From: Phaeodactylibacter xiamenensis
Lineage (GTDB): Bacteria > Bacteroidota > Bacteroidia > Chitinophagales > Saprospiraceae
Length of the DNA stretch: 64,000 nt
Assembly (NCBI RefSeq): GCF_000759025.1
Contig: NZ_JPOS01000039.1
Coordinates: 186,001 to 250,000, forward strand
Reading direction: 5' to 3'
In this document: positions 52,545 to 61,608 of the stretch, in pieces
Position numbering within the stretch: position 1 is the first letter of the stretch
Layout of the letters: the number at the start of each line of letters is the position of its first letter
Notes under the pieces: model-generated
Told to the model about the DNA's origin: nothing
The model's input: only the letters and a program-made list of their open reading frames with translations
The model's database searches: none
Translations under genes and position numbers: made by a program

Positions 52545-53397
52545 AAAATTGTTACTGATTTCAATTTTAGCAGGCACTTTGACCCTGCTGTGGAGCTGTG
52601 ATCCGGCTGTTGTTGATGTAACGCCCCCAAGCGTACGTTTGCTGGAACATCAGCCAGCTTCTGCCTCGGCTATGATCTGCGGGCAACAAGAGGACACCGT
52701 GTTTCAGCTAAAGGGAGGGGATACCCTGTATTTTCGCATCGAATTTGATGACGATGTCGCCCTTTCGGAATACAAAGTTGATATCCACCACAATTTCGAC
52801 TGCCACGGTCACGGAGGAGGGGCTGCACCCGGATTCTCTCCGCCCACTCAGGAAGGGCTAACCCAAGACTGGTCAGTGCTGGAAACTTATCCTTTACAGG
52901 GTAGCAAAGATCAGGTTGAGCGTTGGCTGGTGGTCCCGGAATCGGTCACTGCTGGTAATTACCATTATCATATTCAGGTATTGGATGAGGCCGGGAACGA
53001 TAGCCCGTTCACGACATTCTACAGCCTGCAATTGCAAAACCCTGCAGATACGCAAGCCCCGTCTATACGGGTTGACACCCCTGCAAGTTCCAGCTTTTCC
53101 GCCTCCAAAGGCGAGACCATTCGCTTTTCAGGCCAGGTGTCCGACGATTTACCGCTTTCGCAGGGCGGTAATGGCCTGCTTTTTGTGACGTATACAGACC
53201 TCCGTTCCGGCAATACCTTTACCACTTCGGTGGTAGAACCTTTTACTGCTGATATGGATAAGGATTACTTTTTCGACGCAGCACTCAACATTCCATCTAC
53301 TTTGGTCGCCGGTGATTTCCTCTTTACCGTACGTGCTCATGATGGCGTACGGAATGTAGCCAAGCCTGTAGAATTTCAAGTAAAAGTTACAGACTAA
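52525..53397 (+). CDS. DUF4625 lipoprotein
   Basis: A 290-residue lipoprotein (L-W-S-C, Cys near 25) with two immunoglobulin-like beta domains (about 30-165 and 170-290). The first contains H-H-N-F-D-C-H-G-H-G and later H-Y-H, likely metal ligands. DUF4625 proteins are restricted to Bacteroidota and have no known function. The gene overlaps the preceding one by about 20 bases (an ATG three bases earlier is also possible) and the following COG0523 gene by one base (TAATG), so expression is tightly coupled to the zinc genes. Confidence 0.78.
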   Translation: MRKSWIEKLLLISILAGTLTLLWSCDPAVVDVTPPSVRLLEHQPASASAMICGQQEDTVFQLKGGDTLYFRIEFDDDVALSEYKVDIHHNFDCHGHGGGAAPGFSPPTQEGLTQDWSVLETYPLQGSKDQVERWLVVPESVTAGNYHYHIQVLDEAGNDSPFTTFYSLQLQNPADTQAPSIRVDTPASSSFSASKGETIRFSGQVSDDLPLSQGGNGLLFVTYTDLRSGNTFTTSVVEPFTADMDKDYFFDAALNIPSTLVAGDFLFTVRAHDGVRNVAKPVEFQVKVTD

Positions 53398-54365
53398 TGC
53401 GTACTCCAGTTACCATAATAACCGGTTTTTTGGGAGCTGGAAAGACCAGTCTGCTCAATCATCTCATTGGGCAGCACCCGGATACCCGCTTTGCGATCAT
53501 TGAAAATGAGTTTGGGGAAATTGGCATCGACAACGATCTTGTGATACAAGACAGCAGCGGCGATGGCATCTTTGAGTTGTCCAACGGTTGCATCTGCTGC
53601 GAACTGAACGATGAGCTGCTGAAGACACTCGGCCGTCTAGTCAGATCGGGCAAAACTTTTGATCATCTGCTGATTGAAACGACCGGCATGGCTGAACCGG
53701 ATGGCGTAGCCGCTACCTTTATGGCAGATGTAGCAGTACAGGAGTACTTTAGGCTGGATGCTGTAGTTTGCGTTGCGGATGCAGGCCAAATTGAAGATAT
53801 GCTGGAAGAACGGGAAGAAGCCCGGCGACAGCTTGCTTTTGCGGATGTGGTGGTACTGAACAAGCAAGGCTCCGTCAGCCCGGCTTACCTGGAAAAAGTC
53901 CAAAGTTTTTTGGCTCAATCCAACCCTTTTGCAGAAATCTACCGTGCCGATTATGGCAAAGTATCTTCTACCATAATGCAGCAAGGAGCCTACGAGTCGG
54001 AAGCCGCCCGGCAGAAATTGATACGTGCAGTACAAGAAGCGGCAACCCATGGCCATCACCATCACCACGAGGGAGTAGAAGCCCACAGCTTCACGCTTAC
54101 CAAGCCTTTGGATATGCTGAAGTTTGTCCACTGGTCGAAGTTCCTGCTCCTGATGTACGGTAAAAACATCTACCGTATCAAGGGGATACTGCATTTTCAG
54201 GCCGAACCCCAGCCGGTAATTTTCCAATCTGTCCGCACGCAGTTCGCATTCGACCGTTTAGAGGCCTGGCCAGATGGCGCAGCCCCAAACAGCCGTATCG
54301 TATTCATCGCCAACAACGTTAAGCGGCAGGTGCTGGAAAAGGGGCTTAATAGCTTACGTGCATAG
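53397..54365 (+). CDS. COG0523 GTPase-like protein, zinc metallochaperone candidate 2, altered G4 motif
   Basis: A 322-residue G3E-family protein. Walker [10 protein letters not shown] (10-18) and the metal motif G-C-I-C-C (64-68) are intact. The guanine-specificity motif reads N-K-Q-G (155-158) instead of N-K-x-D, so GTP preference may be lost. A His-rich insert (H-G-H-H-H-H-H-E) lies near residue 218-226, before the C-terminal domain. It differs clearly from the first COG0523 protein of this cluster (shorter, His-rich), so the two probably serve different clients. Confidence 0.85.
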   Translation: MRTPVTIITGFLGAGKTSLLNHLIGQHPDTRFAIIENEFGEIGIDNDLVIQDSSGDGIFELSNGCICCELNDELLKTLGRLVRSGKTFDHLLIETTGMAEPDGVAATFMADVAVQEYFRLDAVVCVADAGQIEDMLEEREEARRQLAFADVVVLNKQGSVSPAYLEKVQSFLAQSNPFAEIYRADYGKVSSTIMQQGAYESEAARQKLIRAVQEAATHGHHHHHEGVEAHSFTLTKPLDMLKFVHWSKFLLLMYGKNIYRIKGILHFQAEPQPVIFQSVRTQFAFDRLEAWPDGAAPNSRIVFIANNVKRQVLEKGLNSLRA

Positions 54366-54372
54366 GCAGGTA

Positions 54373-54408
54373 GTTAATGGGGGTGTGATGATTCCACTCC
54401 CCATCAAC
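54373..54408 (+). terminator. Weak hairpin between the second COG0523 gene and the ABC genes
   Basis: GTTAATGGGGG (54373-54383) and CTCCCCATCAAC (54397-54408) pair imperfectly; a short T stretch (TATTTC) follows only after GCCAG. It may attenuate rather than end transcription. Confidence 0.35.
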
Positions 54409-54441
54409 TGCCAGTATTTCAAACGCTAAAAACCTATTACA

Positions 54442-55140
54442 ATGATACAAGCCTTCAACCTCAGCAAATCCTTCAACGGGCAGCCTGCCCTGCGGCAATT
54501 AAACCTGTCTGTAGCACCGGGTGAAATTTATGCCCTCCTTGGTGCCAACGGTGCTGGCAAAACCACCACCATCAACCTGTTCCTTCACTTTCTGGAGCCC
54601 GATGAGGGGGAAGCCCGCATCGATGGAATGCCGGTGGCGGAAGACCCGTGGACTGCACGTGCCCGCATTGCTTATATCCCGGAGAACATACAGCTTTACC
54701 CACACCTGAGCGGCATAGAAAATCTGGCCTATTTCTCAGCGCTGTCCGGGCAGAAGTATACCACCGCAGCCTTAGAACGATTTTTGACGCAGGCCGGTCT
54801 AGAGCCGGAGGCTCACCGGAAGCAAGCCCGCAACTACTCCAAAGGCATGCGGCAGAAAACCGGTATTGCCATTGCCTTGGCCAAAGAAGCCAAAGCGATG
54901 CTGCTCGACGAGCCTACCTCCGGGCTGGATCCCAAGGCCAGTAATGAATTTGCCCGGCTGCTGACGCAGCTCAGCGAGCAGGGCATGGCGGTACTGATGG
55001 CTACCCACGACCTGTTCCGGGCTAAAGAGACAGCCACCCGGATTGGAATTATGCGGTCGGGCCAGCTGCTGCAGGAATTACAGCCCTCTGAAATTGGCCA
55101 CACCGATTTGGAATCCCTTTACCTCCAACAAATGTCCTAA
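54442..55140 (+). CDS. ABC transporter ATP-binding protein
   Basis: A 232-residue ATPase with Walker A G-A-N-G-A-G-K-T-T (about 34-42), the signature Y-S-K-G-M-R-Q near 133, Walker B A-M-L-L-D-E-P near 152 and the switch histidine in A-T-H-D. It belongs to the ABC-2-type exporter group (CcmA/NosF-like) and energises the two DUF3526 permeases that follow at 3 and 13 bases. Possibly part of the zinc cluster by position, separated from it by 76 bases with a weak hairpin. Confidence 0.9.
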   Translation: MIQAFNLSKSFNGQPALRQLNLSVAPGEIYALLGANGAGKTTTINLFLHFLEPDEGEARIDGMPVAEDPWTARARIAYIPENIQLYPHLSGIENLAYFSALSGQKYTTAALERFLTQAGLEPEAHRKQARNYSKGMRQKTGIAIALAKEAKAMLLDEPTSGLDPKASNEFARLLTQLSEQGMAVLMATHDLFRAKETATRIGIMRSGQLLQELQPSEIGHTDLESLYLQQMS

Positions 55141-55143
55141 CTC

Positions 55144-56553
55144 ATGGTACGACTGATTCTTAGTAATGAGTTAAAAGGGAGCCTGCGCGACCGCCGGGTA
55201 CAATTGCTGGCGGGTTTTACTGCCTTGCTCTTGCTGCTTTCTGCCTGGTCAGGCCAGGGGACTTACACGCATCTGGCCGATGCCCGTGAGCAGGCTGCTG
55301 CAAAAGCAGAGGCGGAATGGGACAGCCTGGGCGCCTACAACCCCCATAGTGCTGCTCACTTTGGCACCTACGCCTACCGCCCGCTCGGGCTACTCCGCAT
55401 GCTGGATGCCGGCGTACAGCCCTTTACCGGTGATGTACTGAAGGTGGAAGGCCACGTTGCCAATGAAGCCCTCTACGCGGAAGCTTCCCGCAGCTCTTCC
55501 CTGATGCGGTTCAGCGCTTTTCAGCCCGCTTTGGTCTTGCAGGCTATTGTGCCTCTGCTGCTGATCTTTCTGGCTTTTGGCAGCATCGCCCGGGAGCGGG
55601 AAACCGGCACACTAAAAATGCTGGTGCTTCAGGGCGCATCCTTCCGGCAATTGATGGCCGGCAAAGCCTTGGCTTACTGGATCATTAGCCTGGGCTTGTT
55701 GCTGGTAACGGTATTGATCATGGCTATGCTCTACGGCGGGCAAATGGCGTGGGATACCTTTGCGCTGTTCATGCTCGCCTATGCGCTGTATTACCTGCTG
55801 GCCGCTCTGCTCTCGGTTTATGTTTCCGCCAGAGCAAGGCGGAGCAGCGGCGCATTGGCGGTATTACTTGGTGGCTGGCTGCTTTGGGTCTTTATCTTAC
55901 CCAAATTGGCGGCACAACTGGGCCAAAGCCTGTACCCCCTGCCAAGCCGTATTGTCTTTGAAGAGCAGATGCGGGAAGACCGCAAAAAAGGGCTGGATGG
56001 GCACAACCCTTCCGACGAGCGCCGCAAGGCACTGGAGGAAAAGGTGTTGGCAGAATACGAAGTAGACTCCATAGAACAATTGCCCATCAATTTTGACGGC
56101 ATCGTCATGCAGGCGGATGAGGAGTACGGCAATCAGGTGTGGGATAAGCACTTCGGCGATTATTACCAGACTGTACAGCAGCAAAACAAGGTCATTCAGT
56201 GGGTCTCTGCTCTGGCGCCCTTCCTGGCTGTGCGCAACCTGAGCATGGCACTGGCCGGCACAAGCCTGTACGATCACCTCCACTTCCAGCAGTCGGTAGA
56301 AGATTACCGGCGGGGCTGGGTCAAAGCGCTGAATGACGAACACGCCTACGGGGGCTCAAAAACCGGCGAATGGGGCTGGAAAGCAGAAGCCGCGTTTTTT
56401 CAATCCATGGAGGACTATACCTACGAGCGCCCCGGGCTCAGCTGGTCGCTTGCCAACCGCTGGCCGGAGATCGTCGTGCTTTTGGCCTGGCTGTTGGTGG
56501 CCGTAGGCTTAGTCGCCTTTTCCCGAAACCTATCTGTATTAGACCAGAACTAA
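55144..56553 (+). CDS. ABC-2 type permease with DUF3526 domain, 1
   Basis: A 469-residue membrane protein. One N-terminal helix (about 20-40) is followed by a large extracytoplasmic domain, a block of five helices (about 130-265; F-G-S-I-A-R-E-R-E-T-G-T-L-K is the typical coupling segment), a second large soluble domain and a C-terminal helix near 445-462. This is the architecture of DUF3526 ABC permeases, which occur in pairs. Substrate unknown. Operon with the ATPase and the next gene. Confidence 0.83.
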   Translation: MVRLILSNELKGSLRDRRVQLLAGFTALLLLLSAWSGQGTYTHLADAREQAAAKAEAEWDSLGAYNPHSAAHFGTYAYRPLGLLRMLDAGVQPFTGDVLKVEGHVANEALYAEASRSSSLMRFSAFQPALVLQAIVPLLLIFLAFGSIARERETGTLKMLVLQGASFRQLMAGKALAYWIISLGLLLVTVLIMAMLYGGQMAWDTFALFMLAYALYYLLAALLSVYVSARARRSSGALAVLLGGWLLWVFILPKLAAQLGQSLYPLPSRIVFEEQMREDRKKGLDGHNPSDERRKALEEKVLAEYEVDSIEQLPINFDGIVMQADEEYGNQVWDKHFGDYYQTVQQQNKVIQWVSALAPFLAVRNLSMALAGTSLYDHLHFQQSVEDYRRGWVKALNDEHAYGGSKTGEWGWKAEAAFFQSMEDYTYERPGLSWSLANRWPEIVVLLAWLLVAVGLVAFSRNLSVLDQN

Positions 56554-56566
56554 AACCCTCGGACCT

Positions 56567-57976
56567 ATGAATATCAAAGGTATTTTGACCATGGAATGGG
56601 TGCAGCTGCGGCGTTCTCCAATGCGCTGGTCGGCTATTATCTTCTACCTCGCACTGGGGGCTTATGCCGTTTTTTCCGGTCAGCAATACGTACAAAAGTG
56701 GGCTGTTGCAATAGATAAAGTGGAGTCGGAAGAAAGAGAGATGGCAGAACAAGCCCTGGCGTGGTATGCAGAGGGTGTCAAAGGGCCGGAAGACCGTGAA
56801 TGGGTGGATATACAACAGCCCCTCTGGGCTTCCTGGTATACCGGCAGTTACCTCTGCAAAACCCCAGCTCCTTTGGCAGTGGTGAGCCTTGGCGTTTCAG
56901 ACACGCGGCCCAATTACGCCCGCATTACCCGCTTCAGCAGCCCTTTCGATACACGCAACAAACCCGAGCTGATCAATCCGGAGCAGCTGATGGCGGGGCA
57001 TTTCGACCTGGCCTTTGTGCTGGTCTTCCTCAGCCCCTTGCTGTTGCTGCTACTGAGTTTCGACATCCTGGGCTACGAGCGGGACGAAGGCATGTTGCCG
57101 CTAATACGCCTGCAAGCCGGTAGCCTGGCTGGCTGGGCAGGTCTCCGTGTGGGTTTTCAATGGAGCCTTGCATTCGCTGCAACGGCGGTTTTGTGGCTAA
57201 TGGCAGCCTGGGCAGCCGGCAGCTGGGGGCTGTCGCTTTGGCTCGGATTGTTGCTGAGCGGGTTGTACCTGCTGTTCTGGAGCGGGATAATATTGCTTGT
57301 CCTGTCCATGCGGCAAGGCCTTTCTTTCAACGCCCTCACCCTCGCCGTTTTATGGATGGTGGTCAGCATTTTACTGCCGGCTGCCGCCAATTTGTGGGGG
57401 CAGGCGCAGTACCCGCATGATTACAGCACCGAGATAACGGATGCACAGCGGGCAGACCGCTACGCCCTTTACGATAAGGAGGCGGAAGAACTGGAACCCC
57501 AGCTTTTTGAGGTCTTTCCGGAAGCCCGCCACAGTGCCTACGTGCAGGATACCGTGCGCGACCCCCTCATTGACCGCCACTACTACGATGCGGCCGGGCT
57601 CTTGCTCAACGAAGCAGCAGCGGCGGAGGCGGTTGCCACCGAAGCGGGGCGGGAGCGCCTGGCACGGCAGTCGGCCTTGTACAATCCGGCCTATGCCATG
57701 CAGATGGGGCTGGATGCAGTTGCCGGCAATAGCTCGGCTGCTTATCTGGCTTTCAATGCGGACATCAGTGCAGCTGTAAAGGCTAAGGTGGGACAGCTAT
57801 TGGCGTTCGCTTTGGCAAAAGAACCGATGGATGCCGAAAAATTCCAGGTACTCCGTCAGACGGTAGGTTCTAATCCGAACTATGCCAGGCAGATACCGGG
57901 CAGAAGCTGGCTGGTGCTGTTGCTGTACACGGTGCTTATTGGTGGGATTGGTGTTTGGCGGTTGCGGAAAGGATAA
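56567..57976 (+). CDS. ABC-2 type permease with DUF3526 domain, 2
   Basis: A 469-residue paralogue of the preceding permease with the same layout: N-terminal helix (about 22-42), periplasmic domain, helices between about 145 and 285 (F-D-I-L-G-Y-E-R-D-E-G-M-L is the coupling segment), a second soluble domain and a terminal helix. The two probably form a heterodimer with the ATPase. Last gene of the plus-strand run; no clear terminator follows. Confidence 0.83.
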   Translation: MNIKGILTMEWVQLRRSPMRWSAIIFYLALGAYAVFSGQQYVQKWAVAIDKVESEEREMAEQALAWYAEGVKGPEDREWVDIQQPLWASWYTGSYLCKTPAPLAVVSLGVSDTRPNYARITRFSSPFDTRNKPELINPEQLMAGHFDLAFVLVFLSPLLLLLLSFDILGYERDEGMLPLIRLQAGSLAGWAGLRVGFQWSLAFAATAVLWLMAAWAAGSWGLSLWLGLLLSGLYLLFWSGIILLVLSMRQGLSFNALTLAVLWMVVSILLPAAANLWGQAQYPHDYSTEITDAQRADRYALYDKEAEELEPQLFEVFPEARHSAYVQDTVRDPLIDRHYYDAAGLLLNEAAAAEAVATEAGRERLARQSALYNPAYAMQMGLDAVAGNSSAAYLAFNADISAAVKAKVGQLLAFALAKEPMDAEKFQVLRQTVGSNPNYARQIPGRSWLVLLLYTVLIGGIGVWRLRKG

Positions 57977-58422
57977 GTTTCAAAATATTGATTTTAAAAT
58001 ACATAAGCATGTATTTGATAGTTAAAGTTAGCCAGTGATTTTTGAGCCTGTATCGTCTAATGCAAATTGTATTTCATAACGGCCATTTTTGTGGTGTCAA
58101 AATCAGTATCAAATTTGTTCCCGGCAGGACTCCGATCGGTGTAACAATCCCTTGACAAACTCTTTCATCCTTGTGCTTGCCAGTGTAAAGCTATGCCTAT
58201 TTTTATTATTAAGATGTACAGAATAGCCCTTATATCGATATTATGCCTCCTTGCCGTCGTGATTTCAATCAGACTCATGAATACCGATCATCAGGTTAAA
58301 GGAAGTTGCCCTCATTCATGGTAAGCAAGGGGCAGGAAGAAGGAATAAGCCTCGCTAACTTTTGGCGTATTTACAGGGGGCTTCCGGCAGTTGGCAGCCG
58401 TGTTGAACGTGGGCTTGTAGCC
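57977..58422. other. Intergenic region after the ABC genes, with one possible micro-ORF
   Basis: AT-rich at its start. A 43-codon frame on the plus strand (58193-58324) encodes a single hydrophobic helix (I-A-L-I-S-I-L-C-L-L-A-V-V-I-S-I) followed by D-H-Q-V-K-G-S-C-P-H-S-W. It could be a micro-membrane protein or the stub of a lost gene; there is nothing else to support it. The rest shows no gene. Confidence 0.3.
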
Positions 58423-58760
58423 CTATGCAGGCAAGGCTTCCCCCATCCTGATATGCCTGTACTCCTCGATACCAAGGTAATGGGCTACTTTTTCTACCAT
58501 GTGCTCCCGGACTACGAGCAGCAGCCTTCCGGAAGCGGCGCCGCTTTTGTAATGCTGAGCGAGCTTGGTAACCGCCGGCTCTAGCCCATCGCCCGCGACT
58601 TCGAGCTTGCCGACTTCGTCAACGACCACCCAGTCGTAATTTTGGCGGCTATCCTCCAGCAAGGTTTGCCGGGCCATTTGCATCGCGCCCATGCCAAAAT
58701 TGAATTTACAGATGCTGACCATTTGATCAGCGGGGGTGTGCTCTGCTTCCGTTTCGCTAA
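58423..58760 (-). pseudogene. THEP1-like NTPase gene, 3' part, interrupted by IS1380-type element
   Basis: This stretch, open on the minus strand from the insertion site to a stop at 58423, encodes the C-terminal ~110 residues of a P-loop NTPase: Walker B in W-V-V-V-D-E-V-G-K-L-E, as in THEP1 proteins (V-D-E-I-G-K). Joined to 60401-60573 with one CTAA removed, the reading frame continues without a break across the junction (Q-I-S-E-T-E-A-E-H) to give 168 residues. An internal ATG at 58722 could start a truncated product, but it would lack the nucleotide-binding loop. Confidence 0.82.
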
Positions 58761-58773
58761 CCCGGATTATTCA

Positions 58774-58810
58774 CGGCATGGAGTTGAAATTAAATTTTAA
58801 CTCCATGCCG
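58774..58810. repeat. Subterminal palindrome of the IS element
   Basis: CGGCATGGAGTT (58774-58785) and AACTCCATGCCG (58799-58810) form a perfect 12-bp stem with a 13-base loop, beginning inside the terminal repeat. It may insulate the element from transcription entering at this end or mark the transposase binding region. The remaining 58811-58997 of the element has no gene. Confidence 0.65.
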
Positions 58811-58997
58811 CGCTGATTTTATCAAAACTACTCCTTGGCTCCCGGTTGGAATAGAATTAAATTTTCCTTCGCCAAGAATTTTTTCTCATTTTGCCGGAAA
58901 AAAGCCGAAAATGATGAGCCAAGGGCATAGCCTTCCCTCCAGGGCTTGCCCCCTGTAGAAAAAACCCCCTCCTTGTTGACACCTGGCTGGCGAGCCA

Positions 58998-60305
58998 CTA
59001 ACACTGCATCATCACTTCTCGGAACAGGTTCTGTTGGGAAAAGGCTCGCGAAAAACGAATGTGTATCCTGCGAACCGTTTCATGAACCTGGGCAGCTACT
59101 TTTAGCAGATATAGCCGGATAGACTGTACCGACCAGGCCCAGGCTTTGGCATGAGCCGTTTTCCGGATCAGTCCCCGTAAATTGCGCAACAACTCATAAG
59201 CCAGGCACGACAGCATTAGCCGGAAGAAGTTGGCACTGAAACGATGGCAACTGAGCCGGTCTGAAAAACACATGTTCTTCACTTCCTTGATCCGGTTTTC
59301 AGAGGCCTCTCCGCGTTGCACATAAAAATCTTTGTATAGCTCTTCGGCATCGTCGTCGGCAAAGTTGCTAACGATAAAACGCAGATTCATGCCTTTGCCC
59401 GTCGATTCAATTTTGGCATATACTTGCTGAGGGTTATCCCAGGAATCAGCCTGGTAACTGAAGGGCCCTACAAACTTTTGATGCCGGGCCCCCTTTTGCC
59501 CATAGTGCTTATTGACCCAGTCATAAGATTTCCGGACCGCCGCTTTCAGGCGGGGGTTAGATGTAAGGCCAATGCAAAAATCAAGGTCTTGCTCCTCCAC
59601 TACCTCATAAAAACCAGGGCAGGAAAAGCCGCCATCAGCCCGGACGATGATTTGAATATCCCCAAAGCGCTGGCGGATTTTCCTGGCGATTACCCGCAAA
59701 AACCTGTCATTCCATTTATTGGAGTGTACGTTGCCGGGGCGCAATACCGGCAGGATGATTTGCCCCGTTTCCCCATCTATATAAAACAGCTCATTGAGCA
59801 TCCACTGCCAGTAGTAGCCGTGAAACAAACTGCCCTGCTGATCTCCATGGGTAGGGTCGTCGGTACAATCCACATCAATGATCACATACTCTTTATCAGT
59901 GGGCAAACTAGCCACATACCGGTCAACCCACCACTCAGCCAGCCGGTACACGGCGCCCATGTTCAGGCTGTTTTCCAGGCGGCTCAGCGTTGGTTGAGAA
60001 CACAAGCCGTTATCCATTAGAGCTTTCAGCAAGGGGTCTTCCTTGAGGTAATCTACATCATTACAATCTTCGTAACCGCAAGCCAGCAGCATTACCCGTT
60101 GCATTATCAGCTCTTCAACACTGTAAGTGATCAGCTCAGGGTCGCGCCGGTCGGGGACCTGCTCACTGAACGCTTTGATCAATTTTGATCTTCTCGCCAG
60201 TTTGTACAGAAGGCTAAAGCCTCCATCTGAGCTGGTTTCCTGGCCCGAAAAATCGAAGGTGTATTGTTTTTTATTCTGATAAAAAGCCGTATTTTTATTA
60301 CTCAT
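58998..60305 (-). CDS. IS1380-family transposase
   Basis: A 435-residue DDE transposase. The catalytic acids lie in I-I-D-V-D-C-T-D-D (about 148-156), V-R-A-D-G-G-F (about 225) and the C-terminal R-G-E-A-S-E-N-R-I-K-E. The Y-E-D-C-N-D and H-G-D-Q segments are IS1380 hallmarks. The frame is intact and fills most of the element, starting 95 bases inside the right end. Confidence 0.92.
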   Translation of the reverse strand: MSNKNTAFYQNKKQYTFDFSGQETSSDGGFSLLYKLARRSKLIKAFSEQVPDRRDPELITYSVEELIMQRVMLLACGYEDCNDVDYLKEDPLLKALMDNGLCSQPTLSRLENSLNMGAVYRLAEWWVDRYVASLPTDKEYVIIDVDCTDDPTHGDQQGSLFHGYYWQWMLNELFYIDGETGQIILPVLRPGNVHSNKWNDRFLRVIARKIRQRFGDIQIIVRADGGFSCPGFYEVVEEQDLDFCIGLTSNPRLKAAVRKSYDWVNKHYGQKGARHQKFVGPFSYQADSWDNPQQVYAKIESTGKGMNLRFIVSNFADDDAEELYKDFYVQRGEASENRIKEVKNMCFSDRLSCHRFSANFFRLMLSCLAYELLRNLRGLIRKTAHAKAWAWSVQSIRLYLLKVAAQVHETVRRIHIRFSRAFSQQNLFREVMMQC

Positions 60306-60400
60306 TTTTGGGTATGGAGTTTTTATATTTTTTGAAGCCTAAGCAACTCTAATATAAGAACTTATACCCTTTTTTTATGCCTTGCCGTGAATAATCCGGG

Positions 60401-60573
60401 CTAATCTGATAAGGATGCAACTGACGGTCGCGCAGGGTATACAGACGGCGTAGTCCGTCTATATCTGGTGCAAGTATCCCTCCAATATTGTTGCGGTTGG
60501 CCGCCCAGTTCATCAGTTCGGTGGTTTTGCCGGTATTGACCGGTGCAGAGAAAATTACAATTTTAGATTGCAT
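60401..60573 (-). pseudogene. THEP1-like NTPase gene, 5' part, interrupted by IS1380-type element
   Basis: Encodes the first 58 residues, including the nucleotide-binding loop S-A-P-V-N-T-G-K-T-T-E-L (9-20). Translation would run into the IS and stop after 17 foreign codons (at 60349). The gene starts 12 bases after the membrane protein gene, so it was the last gene of the ModE-TonB group. Original function: a small nucleotide hydrolase that may power or regulate the transport system. Confidence 0.85.
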
Positions 60574-60585
60574 AGTTCAAGGATT

Positions 60586-61605
60586 TTAGTAATTCAAGGT
60601 ATAAGCAATGGTACGGATCAGCAGGGCTCTCCACCGTGCCAATCCTTGCAGGGCGCGGGTCTCTTTCCAGGCTGTTTTTATGAGTTGCCGGAAAGCCGGC
60701 AGCATGTCCATGGCCTCCTGTACTTCTTTTTCGTAGCTCTTTGCCTGCTTTCGCAGAAACCGCCGAACTAGCCACATCACGGCGGGGCTGAGCAGAAAGT
60801 ACCAGATTCCGATAATGGTAAAGGTACGGACGATTAGCCAAATGGGCGACCATTGCGACTGTGCGGCGGGCACCAGGTAATAGGTGGAAGTCATAAATAG
60901 CAGCAGGCCAACAACAGACCAGGCCCAAGGTTTTTTCCAGGCAGGCTTGCGTTCTTTGGCTGGCAAATCCGAAAGCACCTCTATTGTTGCCGGCAGGCTA
61001 GTCTGTTGCGCTTCCTTTTCGGCTTCTTTGGGCAGCCAGCCGGCCACCCAGCCCACTGCTAAACCTACCAGCGCATAGACACCTACATATAGCCCAATTA
61101 GCCAGGTGCTACCCGCTGCGCTGCCCTGCCCCAATAGTTGCATTTTGCGCAAAATGTAGTCTATGAATAAGTCAATGGACTCCCATAGAGGCATGCCAAA
61201 CAACAGAGTCGTGATGAGCAGTTTTTGCAAAGCCGCTTCCACAAGAGCCAGGAAGCCGAGTAGAAAGGCAGCAAGCCGGAAGGAGGGCAGTGTGCTGAAG
61301 AGCAGTGCTCCCAGCATGCCCTGAAAGCTTACGGCGACATAGGCTGGCAGAGGGGCATGCGGGCTCACAACGGCTTTGATAATGAGGACGACCAACAGTG
61401 CTTTTGGGATATCCCGCGCGGGCTTTTCTGACCAATAGGCGATCAATGCAATCAGCAGTACTGCACTGCCGCCTACAAAAATGCCGGTAAACGGGCTGCG
61501 GAACAGGTGCAGCAGCCCGCCTAAAGCGGCCTCATTGAGCGCCCATAAGGCGGTTAGGCGCAGCAAAGCTTTGGATCGCTGATTATGATTAGAAGTGGTT
61601 GGCAT
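60586..61605 (-). CDS. Polytopic membrane protein linked to a TonB receptor and NTPase
   Basis: A 339-residue inner-membrane protein I cannot place in a named family. Residues about 12-180 contain five to six hydrophobic segments with small-residue patterns (A-L-W-A-L-N-E-A-A-L-G-G-L; G-V-Y-A-L-V-G-L-A-V-G-W-V-A-G), reminiscent of the substrate-binding S components of ECF transporters. A charged cytoplasmic loop (about 185-220), two more helices (about 225-275) and a basic helical tail follow. It begins three bases after the TonB receptor stop and is followed by the NTPase gene, so the three act together. An importer role is inference. Confidence 0.65.
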   Translation of the reverse strand: MPTTSNHNQRSKALLRLTALWALNEAALGGLLHLFRSPFTGIFVGGSAVLLIALIAYWSEKPARDIPKALLVVLIIKAVVSPHAPLPAYVAVSFQGMLGALLFSTLPSFRLAAFLLGFLALVEAALQKLLITTLLFGMPLWESIDLFIDYILRKMQLLGQGSAAGSTWLIGLYVGVYALVGLAVGWVAGWLPKEAEKEAQQTSLPATIEVLSDLPAKERKPAWKKPWAWSVVGLLLFMTSTYYLVPAAQSQWSPIWLIVRTFTIIGIWYFLLSPAVMWLVRRFLRKQAKSYEKEVQEAMDMLPAFRQLIKTAWKETRALQGLARWRALLIRTIAYTLNY

Positions 61606-61608
61606 GGC

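Larger units (their letters stand above)
58761..60400 (-). mobile_element. Complete IS1380-family insertion sequence
   Basis: A 1640-bp element. Its ends are exact 18-base inverted repeats, CCCGGATTATTCACGGCA, followed by one mismatch and GG. The host bases CTAA flank it on both sides (58757-58760 and 60401-60404), a 4-bp target duplication typical of IS1380. It carries one transposase gene on the minus strand. The undamaged repeats, intact transposase and clean duplication indicate a recent insertion. Confidence 0.92.

Noticed and set aside
58306-58584. Plus-strand frame of 92 codons near the IS element
   Set aside because: Antisense to the 3' part of the NTPase gene, whose minus-strand frame has the Walker B motif and joins perfectly to the other half.
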